This document shows, one piece after another, positions 23,635 through 31,674 of a DNA stretch of 33,049 bases; the first letter of the stretch is position 1, and every line of letters starts with the position of its first letter. The notes under the pieces are model-generated. The model had not been told where the DNA came from and searched no databases. It saw only the letters and a program-made list of their open reading frames with translations. Source of the stretch: Azohydromonas aeria (GTDB taxonomy: Bacteria; Pseudomonadota; Gammaproteobacteria; Burkholderiales; Burkholderiaceae_C); assembly GCF_009760915.1 (NCBI RefSeq), contig NZ_VIDQ01000081.1, positions 1-33,049 of the forward strand, written 5' to 3'. Made by a program: the position numbers and the translations under genes.

Positions 23635-25695
23635 ATGCGTTACCCCCACCTCTTCGAACCCATCCAGCTCAACCAGCTGAAGATCCGCAACCGGATCGTG
23701 AGCACGGCCCACGCCGAGGTCTATGCCGACAACGGCATGCCCGGGGAACGCTACATCCGCTACTACGAGGAGAAGGCCCGCGGCGGCGTGGGCCTGGCCA
23801 TCTGCGGCGGATCGAGCCCCGTGTCCAAGAACAGCCCCAGCGACTGGTGGAGCTCCGTCAACCTCTCGCGCGACGAGACGATGGAGGGCCTGTCGAAGCT
23901 GGCCGAGACCATGCACAAGCATGGCGCCAAGATCATGATCCAGGCCACGCACATGGGCCGGCGCAACGCCTGGCACGGCTTCGACTGGCCGCACCTGGTC
24001 AGCCCGTCGGGCGTGCGCGAGCCCGTGCACCGCGGCAATGCCAAGACGATCGAGATCGAGGAGATCCGCCGCATCGTCAAGGAATTCGCCAAGGCCGCGC
24101 GCCGGGTGAAGGCCTCGGGCATGGACGGCATCGAGATCTCGGCCGCGCACCAGCACCTGATCGACCAGTTCTGGAGCCCGCGCAGCAACTTCCGCACCGA
24201 TGAGTACGGCGGCTCGCTCGCGAACCGCATGCGCTTCGGCGTCGAGGTGCTGACCGCCGTGCGCGAGGAAGTGGGCCGCGACTTCTGCGTGGGCCTGCGC
24301 ATGTGCGGCGACGAGTTCCACGAGGACGGGCTGGACCACGAGACGCTCAAGGAGATCGCCCAGGCCATGAGCGAGACCGGGCTGATCGACTACCTGAGCG
24401 TCGTCGGCTCCGGCGCCGACACCCACAACACGCTGGCCAACTGCATGCCGCCGATGGCGCTGCCGCCCGAGCCCTTCGTGCACCTGGCCGGCGGCATCAA
24501 GAGCGTGGTGAAGATCCCGGTGATGCACGCGCAGAGCATCCGCGACGCGCAGCAGGCCGAGCGGCTGCTGGCCGCCGGCATGGTGGACATGGTGGGCATG
24601 ACGCGGGCGCAGATCGCCGACCCGCACATGGTCATCAAGATCCGCGACGGCCGCGAGGACCAGATCAAGCAGTGCGTCGGCGCCAACTACTGCATCGACC
24701 GGCAGTACAACGGCCTGGACGTGCTGTGCATCCAGAACGCCGCCACCAGCCGCGAGCGCACCATGCCGCACGTCATCGCCAAGTCCACCGGGCCGAAGCG
24801 CAAGGTGGTTGTGGTCGGCGCCGGCCCCGCGGGGCTGGAGGCGGCGCGCGTGGCGCGCGAGCGCGGCCACGACGTGGTGCTGTTCGAGAAGCAGGCGCAG
24901 GTGGGCGGGCAGGTCAACCTGGCCGCCAAGGCGCCGAAGCGCGAGCAGATGGCCGGCATCATCCGCTGGTTCGACCTGGAGACGGCGCGGCTGGGCGTGG
25001 ACCGGCGCCTGGGCACCGAGGCCGACGTGTCGATGATCATGGACGAGCGCCCGGACATCGTGGTGCTGGCCACCGGCGGCATCCCGCACACCGACCAGAA
25101 CCCGCACTGGGGCGTGGCCGAGGGCCTCGCGGTGTCGGGCTGGGACATCCTCAGCGGCCGCGTCGCGCCGCAGGGCAACGTGCTGGTCTATGACGCCATG
25201 AGCACGCACGCGGGCTCGGGCGTGGCCGACTTCATCGGCAGCCGCGGCCACCTGGTGGAGATCGTCACGCCCGACGTGAAGGTGGCCGACGACACCGGCG
25301 GCACCACCTTCCCGATCTTCTACCGCCGGCTCTACGCGCAGGGCGTGGTGCTCACGCCCAACTACTGGCTCGACAAGGTGTACCGCGAGGGCGACAAGCT
25401 GATTGCCGTGCTGCGCAACGAGTACACCGACGTGCAGGAAGAGCGCGCGGTGGACCAGGTCGTGATCGAGAACGGCATCCGCCCCAACGAGGCGCTGTAC
25501 TGGCAGCTCAAGGAGCGCTCGTTGAACCACGGCCAGACCGACATCGACGCCCTCTACGACGCCGCGCCGCAGCCGGTGCTCTCGCAGCAGCTGGGCAACG
25601 GCAAGTTCGCGCTGTTCCGCATCGGCGACGGCGTGTCGATGCACAACATCCACGGCGCCATCTACGACGCGCTGCGGCTGTGCAAGGACTTCTGA
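23635..25695 (+). CDS. dgcA: Dimethylglycine dehydrogenase flavoprotein subunit
   Basis: 686 residues with the layout of trimethylamine dehydrogenase/2,4-dienoyl-CoA reductase relatives. An N-terminal Old Yellow Enzyme-type FMN barrel (about 1-340; FEPIQLNQLKIRNRIVSTAH, HQHLIDQFWSPRSNFRTDEY) comes first. A cysteine cluster follows (C347, C353, C365), then a FAD/NAD(P)-like domain with GAGPAG at 395-400. It oxidises dimethylglycine to sarcosine, releasing formaldehyde, and passes electrons to DgcB and the ETF pair. The cysteine spacing is C-x5-C-x11-C, one cysteine fewer than the canonical C-x2-C-x3-C-x11-C of the wider family. N-methylproline or stachydrine demethylases are close relatives, but context favours dimethylglycine. 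No clear Shine-Dalgarno; it lies 24 nt after the upstream stop. Confidence 0.94.
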   Translation: MRYPHLFEPIQLNQLKIRNRIVSTAHAEVYADNGMPGERYIRYYEEKARGGVGLAICGGSSPVSKNSPSDWWSSVNLSRDETMEGLSKLAETMHKHGAKIMIQATHMGRRNAWHGFDWPHLVSPSGVREPVHRGNAKTIEIEEIRRIVKEFAKAARRVKASGMDGIEISAAHQHLIDQFWSPRSNFRTDEYGGSLANRMRFGVEVLTAVREEVGRDFCVGLRMCGDEFHEDGLDHETLKEIAQAMSETGLIDYLSVVGSGADTHNTLANCMPPMALPPEPFVHLAGGIKSVVKIPVMHAQSIRDAQQAERLLAAGMVDMVGMTRAQIADPHMVIKIRDGREDQIKQCVGANYCIDRQYNGLDVLCIQNAATSRERTMPHVIAKSTGPKRKVVVVGAGPAGLEAARVARERGHDVVLFEKQAQVGGQVNLAAKAPKREQMAGIIRWFDLETARLGVDRRLGTEADVSMIMDERPDIVVLATGGIPHTDQNPHWGVAEGLAVSGWDILSGRVAPQGNVLVYDAMSTHAGSGVADFIGSRGHLVEIVTPDVKVADDTGGTTFPIFYRRLYAQGVVLTPNYWLDKVYREGDKLIAVLRNEYTDVQEERAVDQVVIENGIRPNEALYWQLKERSLNHGQTDIDALYDAAPQPVLSQQLGNGKFALFRIGDGVSMHNIHGAIYDALRLCKDF

Positions 25696-25747
25696 GGCCG
25701 AGGCCGGACGGAAGTTGGCCGAGCAGCTGTAGCAAGCAGGAATGAAC

Positions 25748-27718
25748 ATGGAAACCCTGTTGTCTCCCTTCGTGTGGCGCGACCTCGTCACCGCCGTGTT
25801 CTGGCTGGCGGTGGCGGCGCTGGCCATCGGCACCGCGCGGCGCGCGGCGCTGTGGCGCACCGGCCAGGCCGCGAGCGTGGCCTGGAGCGGCCTCTTCGCC
25901 ATCCCCAAGCGCTATTTCGTGGACCTGCACCACGTCGTGGCGCGCGAGCCCGCGGTGGCGCGCGCGCACGTGGCCGTGGCCGGCGGCGCCATCGCCTGCC
26001 TGGCGCTGGTGGCCATCAATGACGGCCTGCGGCTGCGCCTGGCGGTGCTCGACGTGGCGCTGGTCGCCTGCGCGGTGGTGATGCTCGCCGGTGCGGTGAT
26101 GATGGCCGTGCGCCGGCGCCAGCCGGCGGTGGCGGCGCGCGTGTCGCGCGGCCCGTGGAACCGGCTGCCCTGGACGCTGGGCGCCGGTGCCGCCGGCCTG
26201 GCCGCCCTGGCCGTGGGCGCGCTGTGGTACGACCAGATCGCGCCCTGGTGGGCCGCGTTGTGCGTGCTGGCGCTGGGCGCCGGCGCGGCGGAGCTGGCGC
26301 TGGGCGTGGGCCTGGCCGGGCCGATGAAGCACGCCGTCGCCGGCCTGCTGCACCTGGGCCTGCACCCGCGGCCGGAGCGTTTCGGCACCCAGGAAGTGGG
26401 CCCCACCGCGCAACGCCGCGCCAGCGCCCTGAAACCCGTTGAGCTCGGGCGCGACCTGCCGGGCGCCACCAAGCCGGCCGACCTGCCCTGGAACCGGCTG
26501 CTGTCCTTCGACGCCTGCGTGCAGTGCGGCAAGTGCGAGGCGGCCTGCCCGGCCTATGCCGCGGGCCAGCCGCTCAATCCCAAGAAGCTGGTGCAGGACC
26601 TCGTCACCGGCATGGCCGGCGGCAGCGACGCGCGCTACCACGGCAACCCGTACCCGGGCAAGGAAGTCGGCAAGCACGCCGGCGCGCCCGACAAGGCGGT
26701 GGTGCCGGGCCTGATCGACCCCGAGACGCTGTGGAGCTGCACCACCTGCCGCGCCTGCGTGCAGGCCTGCCCGATGCTGATCGAGCACGTGGACCTGGTG
26801 GTGGACCTGCGCCGCAGCCTGACGCTGGTGGGCGGCACGGTGCCCAACAAGGGCTCCGAGGTGCTGTCCGCGCTGCGCGAGACCGACACGCAGGGCCGCT
26901 ATCCCCTCTCCGCGCGCCACCACTGGGCCGCCGACCTGGGCCTGCCCGTGGCCGAGCAGGGCCAGTCCGTGGAGTGGCTGCTGCTGGCGGGCGAAGCGGG
27001 CTTCGACATGCGCGGCCAGAAGACGCTGCGCGCGCTGGTGCAGTCGATGAAGGCCGGCGGCATCACGCCGGCGGTGCTGGGCGCGGCCGAGACCGACTGC
27101 GGCGACGTGGCGCGGCGCCTGGGCGACGAGGCCGAGTACCAGCGCCTGGCGCGCCAGCTGATCGCGACGCTGTCGGCGCGGCCCGCGGCGAACCTGGTGA
27201 CGGCCGACCCGCACCTGCTGCACGCGCTGCGCAACGAGTACCCGGTGCTTGACGCCGCCTGGGGCAAGCGCCTGTCGTCGGGCCAGGCCCGCGTGTGGCA
27301 CCACACCGAGCTGCTGGCCGACCTGCTGGAGCGCAAGGCGCTCAAGCCCCGCGCCGACGCCGCCGCGCAGATGCCCAGCGTCACGCTGCACGACCCCTGC
27401 TACCTCGGCCGCTACAACGGCCAGGTCGAGGCGCCGCGGCGCGCGCTCAAGGCCATCGGCATCCAGGTGGTGGAGATGGAGCGTTGCGGCCTCAACGCCC
27501 GCTGCTGCGGCGGTGGCGGCGGGGCGCCGACCACCGACATCCCCGGCAAGCGCCGCATTCCCGACATCCGCATGGACGACGCGCGCGCCACCGGCGCCGA
27601 TGTGGTGGCCGTGGCCTGCCCGCAGTGCACCGCCATGCTCGAAGGCGTGGTCGGCAAGCGCCCTGAAGTCCTGGACGTGGCCGAGCTGGTGGCCCGCGCC
27701 GTGGAGGTGAAGCAATGA
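25748..27718 (+). CDS. dgcB: Dimethylglycine catabolism membrane Fe-S oxidoreductase
   Basis: 656 residues from the ATG at 25748, preferred because AGGA lies 6 nt before it; the ATG at 25742 abuts that site and would add two residues. Several hydrophobic helices occupy about residues 12-235, so it is anchored in the inner membrane. Two 4Fe-4S ferredoxin motifs follow (CVQCGKCEAACP from C257; CTTCRACVQACP from C331). Then come two CCG-type heterodisulfide-reductase-like motifs (DPCYLGRYN near 551; CCGGGGG near 586; CPQC later). It should pass electrons from DgcA or the ETF to the quinone pool. The stop overlaps the next start by 4 nt (ATGA). Confidence 0.94.
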   Translation: METLLSPFVWRDLVTAVFWLAVAALAIGTARRAALWRTGQAASVAWSGLFAIPKRYFVDLHHVVAREPAVARAHVAVAGGAIACLALVAINDGLRLRLAVLDVALVACAVVMLAGAVMMAVRRRQPAVAARVSRGPWNRLPWTLGAGAAGLAALAVGALWYDQIAPWWAALCVLALGAGAAELALGVGLAGPMKHAVAGLLHLGLHPRPERFGTQEVGPTAQRRASALKPVELGRDLPGATKPADLPWNRLLSFDACVQCGKCEAACPAYAAGQPLNPKKLVQDLVTGMAGGSDARYHGNPYPGKEVGKHAGAPDKAVVPGLIDPETLWSCTTCRACVQACPMLIEHVDLVVDLRRSLTLVGGTVPNKGSEVLSALRETDTQGRYPLSARHHWAADLGLPVAEQGQSVEWLLLAGEAGFDMRGQKTLRALVQSMKAGGITPAVLGAAETDCGDVARRLGDEAEYQRLARQLIATLSARPAANLVTADPHLLHALRNEYPVLDAAWGKRLSSGQARVWHHTELLADLLERKALKPRADAAAQMPSVTLHDPCYLGRYNGQVEAPRRALKAIGIQVVEMERCGLNARCCGGGGGAPTTDIPGKRRIPDIRMDDARATGADVVAVACPQCTAMLEGVVGKRPEVLDVAELVARAVEVKQ

Positions 27719-28878
27719 TCCGACGCATCGATCCGCGCCGTCCGGCGCTCGTCACGGCCGCGGGGCTGCGCCGCATCGTGCTGGGCGGCACCGAGGGCGA
27801 GCGCGACCTGCGCCTGGCCGGCGACGCGCACGCCAGCGTGCGGCGGCCGCGCCTGGCGCGCGCCGCCACGGGCTGCCTGCTGGTGCTGGCCCATCCCGAC
27901 TGCGGCAGCTTCGACGAGCATGCGCGCGAGGCCATCGCCGCCGCGGCGCTGCTGGCCAGCGCCGAGGAAGCCGTCGTGGTGCTCGCGCCCTGCGCCGACC
28001 CGGAGTCGCTGCAGCTCGATGCCGTGGCCCTGGGCGTGGACCGGCTGGAGCTGCTGCCCGTGAGCCCGGCCGTCGGCGCCGACGTGCTGGCGGAGGCCGT
28101 GGCCGCGCGCTGGCAACAACTGAAGCCGCGGCTGGTGCTGGCGCCCGATCGCGGCGACGACGGCGACCTGGGGCGGCGCCTGGCCGTGGCGCGCGGCCTG
28201 GCCGTGGCGGCCTCGGTGGCCGAGATCGCGGAAGGCCGTGTGCGGGTACGCGACCATGGCGGCGCGGGCCGCGCGGCGGGCGATGCGACCGCGGCGCTGT
28301 CCGGCATGCAACTGCTGCTGCTGGGCCGCCAGGTGGCGCGCACCGAGCTGCCCTTCCTGGGCCTGGGCGAGCAGCTCACGCTCGATGCGCCCGCGGCGCG
28401 GCCGGTGCTCGGCCTGAAGGACCTGGGCACGGTGGCCGGCCAGGCGCAGCAGGTGGCGCTGGAGGAGGCCGACTTCATCATGGCCGCCGGCAACGGCGTC
28501 ACGGACGTGAAGCTGTTCCACGAGCTGGCCGCGGCGCTGGGCGCGGCGGTGGGTGCCTCGCGCGTGGCGGTGGACGACGGCCGCTTCAGCCGCAGCCAGC
28601 AGATCGGCGCCACCGGCAAGACGGTGCAGGCGCGCGGCTACCTGGCCATGGGCATCTCCGGCGCGGTGCAGCACCTGCAGGGCATCCGCGAATGCCGGCA
28701 CGTGCTGTGCGTCAACACCGACACGGCCGCACCCATCGCGCAGCGCTCGGAGCTGACCGTGGCCGAGGACGTGCAGGCGCTCATGCGCGCGCTGCTGGCG
28801 CTGCTGCGCGGCGGCGCGTCGCCGGCGGCTTCCGGCGGCCGCGCGGCCGCCTCGACCAAGACCCTGGAGGTGGCCTGA
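27715..28878 (+). CDS. etfA: Electron transfer flavoprotein alpha subunit-like protein
   Basis: 387 residues, overlapping dgcB by ATGA, a sign of tight coupling. The C-terminal FAD-binding region of ETF-alpha is clear: SRSQQIGATGKTVQARGYLA, MGISGAVQHLQGIRECRH, then VNTDTAAPIAQRSELTVAED. The N-terminal half is a nucleotide-binding-like domain with an unusual basic, low-complexity start (MIRRIDPRRPALVTAAGLRR). It probably accepts electrons from DgcA and donates them to DgcB, acting as a dedicated carrier separate from housekeeping EtfAB. It is paired with the EtfB-like protein that starts immediately after its stop. Confidence 0.9.
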   Translation: MIRRIDPRRPALVTAAGLRRIVLGGTEGERDLRLAGDAHASVRRPRLARAATGCLLVLAHPDCGSFDEHAREAIAAAALLASAEEAVVVLAPCADPESLQLDAVALGVDRLELLPVSPAVGADVLAEAVAARWQQLKPRLVLAPDRGDDGDLGRRLAVARGLAVAASVAEIAEGRVRVRDHGGAGRAAGDATAALSGMQLLLLGRQVARTELPFLGLGEQLTLDAPAARPVLGLKDLGTVAGQAQQVALEEADFIMAAGNGVTDVKLFHELAAALGAAVGASRVAVDDGRFSRSQQIGATGKTVQARGYLAMGISGAVQHLQGIRECRHVLCVNTDTAAPIAQRSELTVAEDVQALMRALLALLRGGASPAASGGRAAASTKTLEVA

Positions 28879-29694
28879 ATGAGCACGCCCATCACCGTTC
28901 TCGTGAGTGTGCGCATCGACCCGGTCAGCGGCCGGGCCACGCGCAGCCGCACCGACGCCGCCGGCGTCGCGCTGGCGCAGAAGGCGCTGGGCGACGGCGC
29001 CGAGCCGTGGCTGTGCACCGTGGGCGATATGCCCGACGCCGTGGCGCGCGACTACCTGGCGCAGGGCGTGAGCCGGCTCACGCGGCTGCTCGCCGGCGAC
29101 GGCAGCCTCGACGCCGCCGTGGTCGCGCTGGCCGACGCCTGCCGCGACAGCACGCTCGTCATCGCCGGCGCGAAGGGCGAGTCGGGACTCGCCAGCGGGA
29201 TGCTGCCCTACGCGCTGGCGCAGCGGCTGCAGCGGCCGCTGATCAGCGACGTGATCGACCTGGTGCCCGAAGGCGGCGGCGCCTGGCGCGTGGTGCAGGC
29301 GCTGCCGCGCGGCGCGCGGCGCAGCTGGCGGCTGGCGCCCGGCACCGGCGCGGTGCTGGTGAGCAGTGCCCGCCTGGCGCAGCGCGAGGACCTGCCGCAG
29401 CGTCACGCCTGGGTGGCGGCGCAGGCCGGGCGCGTCCAGGACAAGGCGGTGCGCGCGGCGGCCGCGCCGGCAGCCGGCGCGATCGAGTGGCGCTTCGAGC
29501 CGGCGCGCAAGCAGCGCCGGCCGCTGGCACCCGTGTCCACCGAGAGCGGCGCGGCGCGCATGGCCAAGGCCACCGGCTCCGCCGCCCCGGCGCAGAAGGC
29601 CGGCACCGTGATCCGCGAGGGCTCGGCGCAGGACAAGGCCCAGGCGCTGCTCGACCACCTGCGCAAGCTGGCGCTGGTGCAGGGCCCGCAATAA
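28879..29694 (+). CDS. etfB: Electron transfer flavoprotein beta subunit-like protein
   Basis: 271 residues, starting directly after the etfA stop (TGA-ATG), with GGAGG about 10 nt upstream. The N-terminal 200 residues resemble an ETF-beta domain (TPITVLVSVRIDPVSGRATR, LVIAGAKGESGLASGMLPYA, RPLISDVIDLVPEGG). It is divergent, and the classical ETF-beta signature is not evident. The C-terminal 70 residues are basic and alanine-rich. It is the last gene of the glyA-dgc operon. It probably forms the heterodimer with the EtfA-like protein for dimethylglycine oxidation. Confidence 0.85.
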   Translation: MSTPITVLVSVRIDPVSGRATRSRTDAAGVALAQKALGDGAEPWLCTVGDMPDAVARDYLAQGVSRLTRLLAGDGSLDAAVVALADACRDSTLVIAGAKGESGLASGMLPYALAQRLQRPLISDVIDLVPEGGGAWRVVQALPRGARRSWRLAPGTGAVLVSSARLAQREDLPQRHAWVAAQAGRVQDKAVRAAAAPAAGAIEWRFEPARKQRRPLAPVSTESGAARMAKATGSAAPAQKAGTVIREGSAQDKAQALLDHLRKLALVQGPQ

Positions 29695-29711
29695 GCCCGC
29701 CCCGGGCGGCT

Positions 29712-29733
29712 GGCGGTTTCGGGAGAAACCGCC
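29712..29733 (+). terminator. Hairpin after the dgc operon
   Basis: A 9-bp perfect stem (29712-29720 with 29725-29733, loop GGGA) starts 17 bp after the etfB stop. There is no T-run. It is the only terminator candidate for the long operon, so Rho-dependent or leaky termination is likely. Confidence 0.5.
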
Positions 29734-29777
29734 CCAGGCCCGGTTCGCCGTGTCGCGCGGCGGGCCGGGCAATCTCG

Positions 29778-29812
29778 TGTCCGGATATTTCTTGTCCGGA
29801 TACCTTGTCCCG
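29778..29812. repeat. Short direct repeats of TGTCCGGATA
   Basis: TGTCCGGATA occurs at 29778-29787 and 29793-29802, and a partial TGTCCCG copy at 29806-29812. A related TTTGGATATTTTC lies on the minus strand near 31590. Function unknown. These repeats are in the 638-bp gap 29695-30332, which otherwise holds the operon hairpin, the NtrC-like palindrome and the sigma-54 element, and no convincing gene. Confidence 0.5.
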
Positions 29813-30000
29813 TTTGCTGGGACGAATCAGGCCCGGCGCTGGATTCCCGGTCGCCAGCCGCAAGTCCCTGGCCTGGACGGGACCATTCCCGGGCCGGTCG
29901 GCGGCAGGATTTCAAGGGCAAACCCTTCACCCGCGCTCGGGAATATAGGCGTAAATCCCTGTTCTACATCAAGGCGGGATGGCGTCAAATCTGGCTGGTT

Positions 30001-30021
30001 GCGGCACCTTGATGGTGCCGC
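30001..30021. promoter_or_regulatory. Putative NtrC-type enhancer site
   Basis: GCGGCACC-TTGAT-GGTGCCGC is a perfect 8-bp inverted repeat. Its core GCACC-N5-GGTGC is the consensus core of NtrC sites. It is centred about 124 bp upstream of the -24 element at 30133, a usual enhancer distance. A GGTGCA half-site at 30057-30062 may mark a weaker second copy. Confidence 0.55.
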
Positions 30022-30132
30022 ATGCACCGCCAGGCCACCGTGCGAAACCCCCTACAGGTGCACGAAACGGTTGAGATCGCGGCTTTTGCCGGATGGGTGG
30101 CGGTTGATGGAGTTGTAGAGGAGCAGTGGCAC

Positions 30133-30147
30133 TGGCATAGGTCTTGC
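30133..30147 (+). promoter_or_regulatory. Putative sigma-54 promoter of the GbdR-like gene
   Basis: TGGCAT-N5-TTGC matches the -24/-12 consensus (TGGCAC-N5-TTGC) at nine of ten positions. The invariant GG and GC are spaced by exactly 10 nt. Transcription would start near 30159, leaving a leader of about 175 nt before the ATG at 30333. Confidence 0.65.
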
Positions 30148-30332
30148 GATTGATCTATGTCACCCGGGCGGGGATTTTCAAGGTCTGCGCTTTCCGGGGT
30201 CTTCATCGGACGATTCGAGTCCTCCAGCCCGGCACCGGCCTGCGCCATTTTCCCGGCGTGATCGAGGTGGTGTCGGTGGGTGCCGAGGAATTCGAGTCGC
30301 ACTGCAGTTCAACCGACACAAAGGTCCCCGCC

Positions 30333-31415
30333 ATGGTCAACACTTCGAGTTCAGTTCCCACCGCCCGCCATTTTGGATTCCTGCTGCTGGAGAATTACTC
30401 GATGATCGCATTCGCCAATGCGGTCGAAGTCTTGCGCATGGCCAATCTCACCAGCCGGCAGCCGCTCTATACCTGGAGCGTGGCCTGCGTGGGCTGTGAC
30501 GGCGGGGCGCCGGCGAGCAACGGCCTGGTGGTCTCGGACATGGCCCCGCTGGAGTCCCTGGACGCCTGCGACGCGGTGTTCGTCTGCGGCGGCGTGGAGG
30601 TGCAGAAGGCCATTTCCGACACCCTGGTGCAGGACCTGCGCCGCCGCGCCGCGCGCGGCCAGATGCTGGGCGCGCTGTGTACGGGCACGCATGCCCTGGC
30701 CGCCGCCGGGGTGCTGGACGGCTACCGCTGCGCCGTGCACTGGGAAAACCTGGTGGCGCTGCGCGAGTCGCACCCGAAGGTGCATTTCGCGCTCGAAGTG
30801 TTCGTGATCGACCGCGAGCGCATCACCGCATCGGGCGGCATCGCGCCGCTGCACCTGATGCTGCACCTGGTGCGCGCGCATCACGGCAAGAAACTCGCGA
30901 TGGCGATTTCCGAGCAGTTCATCGTCGATCGCGTGCGCGACCAGTCCGACCAGCAGAAACTCCCGCAGCCCGAGTTCGTGGGCCCGGGCTACGAGCACTT
31001 GGTCGAGGCCGCGGAATTGATGGCGGCGAATATCGAGGAGCCGCTGACGCTGTCGGAAATCGCGGATGCGGCCGGCGTCTCGCTGCGCCAGCTGGAGCGG
31101 CTGTTCCACCGCTACTACAACGTCACGCCGGCGCAGCACTACCTGGCACTGCGCCTGCGCCGCGCGCGCGAGCTGCTGTCGCACACCAGCGCGCCGATCA
31201 TGCAGATCACGGTGGCCTGCGGCTTCCAGACGGCCTCGCACTTCTGCAAGGCCTATCGCGCGCAGTTCGGCCACTCGCCCAGCGAGCACCGGCGCCAGGG
31301 CGGCAGCCAGGGGCTGGTGCACGTGGGCATCGTGGCCGAGGCGGCGGCACCGGCGCGGCGGCTGCGCCGTCCTCCTGCCTCGCCGGCAGCCGGGGCGGCG
31401 ATGTACATGTCCTGA
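30333..31415 (+). CDS. gbdR: GlxA-family AraC-type regulator, probable GbdR (betaine/dimethylglycine-responsive activator)
   Basis: 360 residues; the ATG at 30333 has AAGG 9 nt upstream. The longer open frame starts within the sigma-54 promoter and is not used. The N-terminal DJ-1/PfpI-like ligand domain (about 15-190) includes HFGFLLLENYSMIAFANAVE, a nucleophile-elbow-like cysteine C116 (LCTGTHALAAAG) and ITASGGIAPLHLMLHLVRAH. The C-terminal AraC double helix-turn-helix (about 220-330) has LTLSEIADAAGVSLRQLERL and IMQITVACGFQTASHFCKAY. A low-complexity tail follows. This is the family of Pseudomonas GbdR, ArgR and CdhR. The surrounding genes point to GbdR, which activates when betaine or dimethylglycine accumulates. 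The six direct-repeat sites in the window are its most likely targets. Confidence 0.9.
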   Translation: MVNTSSSVPTARHFGFLLLENYSMIAFANAVEVLRMANLTSRQPLYTWSVACVGCDGGAPASNGLVVSDMAPLESLDACDAVFVCGGVEVQKAISDTLVQDLRRRAARGQMLGALCTGTHALAAAGVLDGYRCAVHWENLVALRESHPKVHFALEVFVIDRERITASGGIAPLHLMLHLVRAHHGKKLAMAISEQFIVDRVRDQSDQQKLPQPEFVGPGYEHLVEAAELMAANIEEPLTLSEIADAAGVSLRQLERLFHRYYNVTPAQHYLALRLRRARELLSHTSAPIMQITVACGFQTASHFCKAYRAQFGHSPSEHRRQGGSQGLVHVGIVAEAAAPARRLRRPPASPAAGAAMYMS

Positions 31416-31440
31416 AGGCGGCGATTCACAGACAAAACAA

Positions 31441-31471
31441 ATGCCGGGCTGGTCCCGGCATTTTTATTTTT
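31441..31471 (+). terminator. Intrinsic terminator of the GbdR-like gene
   Basis: An 8-bp stem (31441-31448 with 31454-31461, loop CTGGT) is followed by a long T-rich run to 31471. It starts 26 bp after the stop codon. Confidence 0.93.
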
Positions 31472-31604
31472 GTGCTCATGCGCAGATGAATTGGCTGCTG
31501 GAGCCGGCTGAAGCTCAAGACAATAATTTCCGGCTTCTTTATTTCATCGGCCTGTTCTCTTGTTCGGGCCGGCAACATTGAGCCAGAAAGAAAATATCCA
31601 AACA

Positions 31605-31633
31605 AAAAAAGCCGCGACACATTGGTCGCGGCC
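31605..31633 (-). terminator. Intrinsic terminator of the second LivK-like gene
   Basis: An 8-bp stem (31612-31619 with 31626-31633, 6-nt loop) is followed on the minus strand by a T7 run (complement of 31605-31611). It lies 42 bp after the stop codon at 31675. No transporter gene follows, so the binding protein is an orphan here. Confidence 0.9.
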
Positions 31634-31674
31634 TTGTCAATGTCTGCGCCTCGTGCAGTGACGATCTGGTCCAA

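Noticed and set aside
29985..30302. A 105-codon open frame on the minus strand in the gap before the regulator gene
   Set aside because: It has no recognisable domain or Shine-Dalgarno, and it covers the sigma-54 element and the NtrC-like palindrome.
30270..30332. Autoregulatory TGTCGG half-site (minus strand) just before the GbdR-like start
   Set aside because: Only one half matches (TGTCGG-N8-CA); the 21-bp partner is ACTCGA and the orientation is away from the gene.
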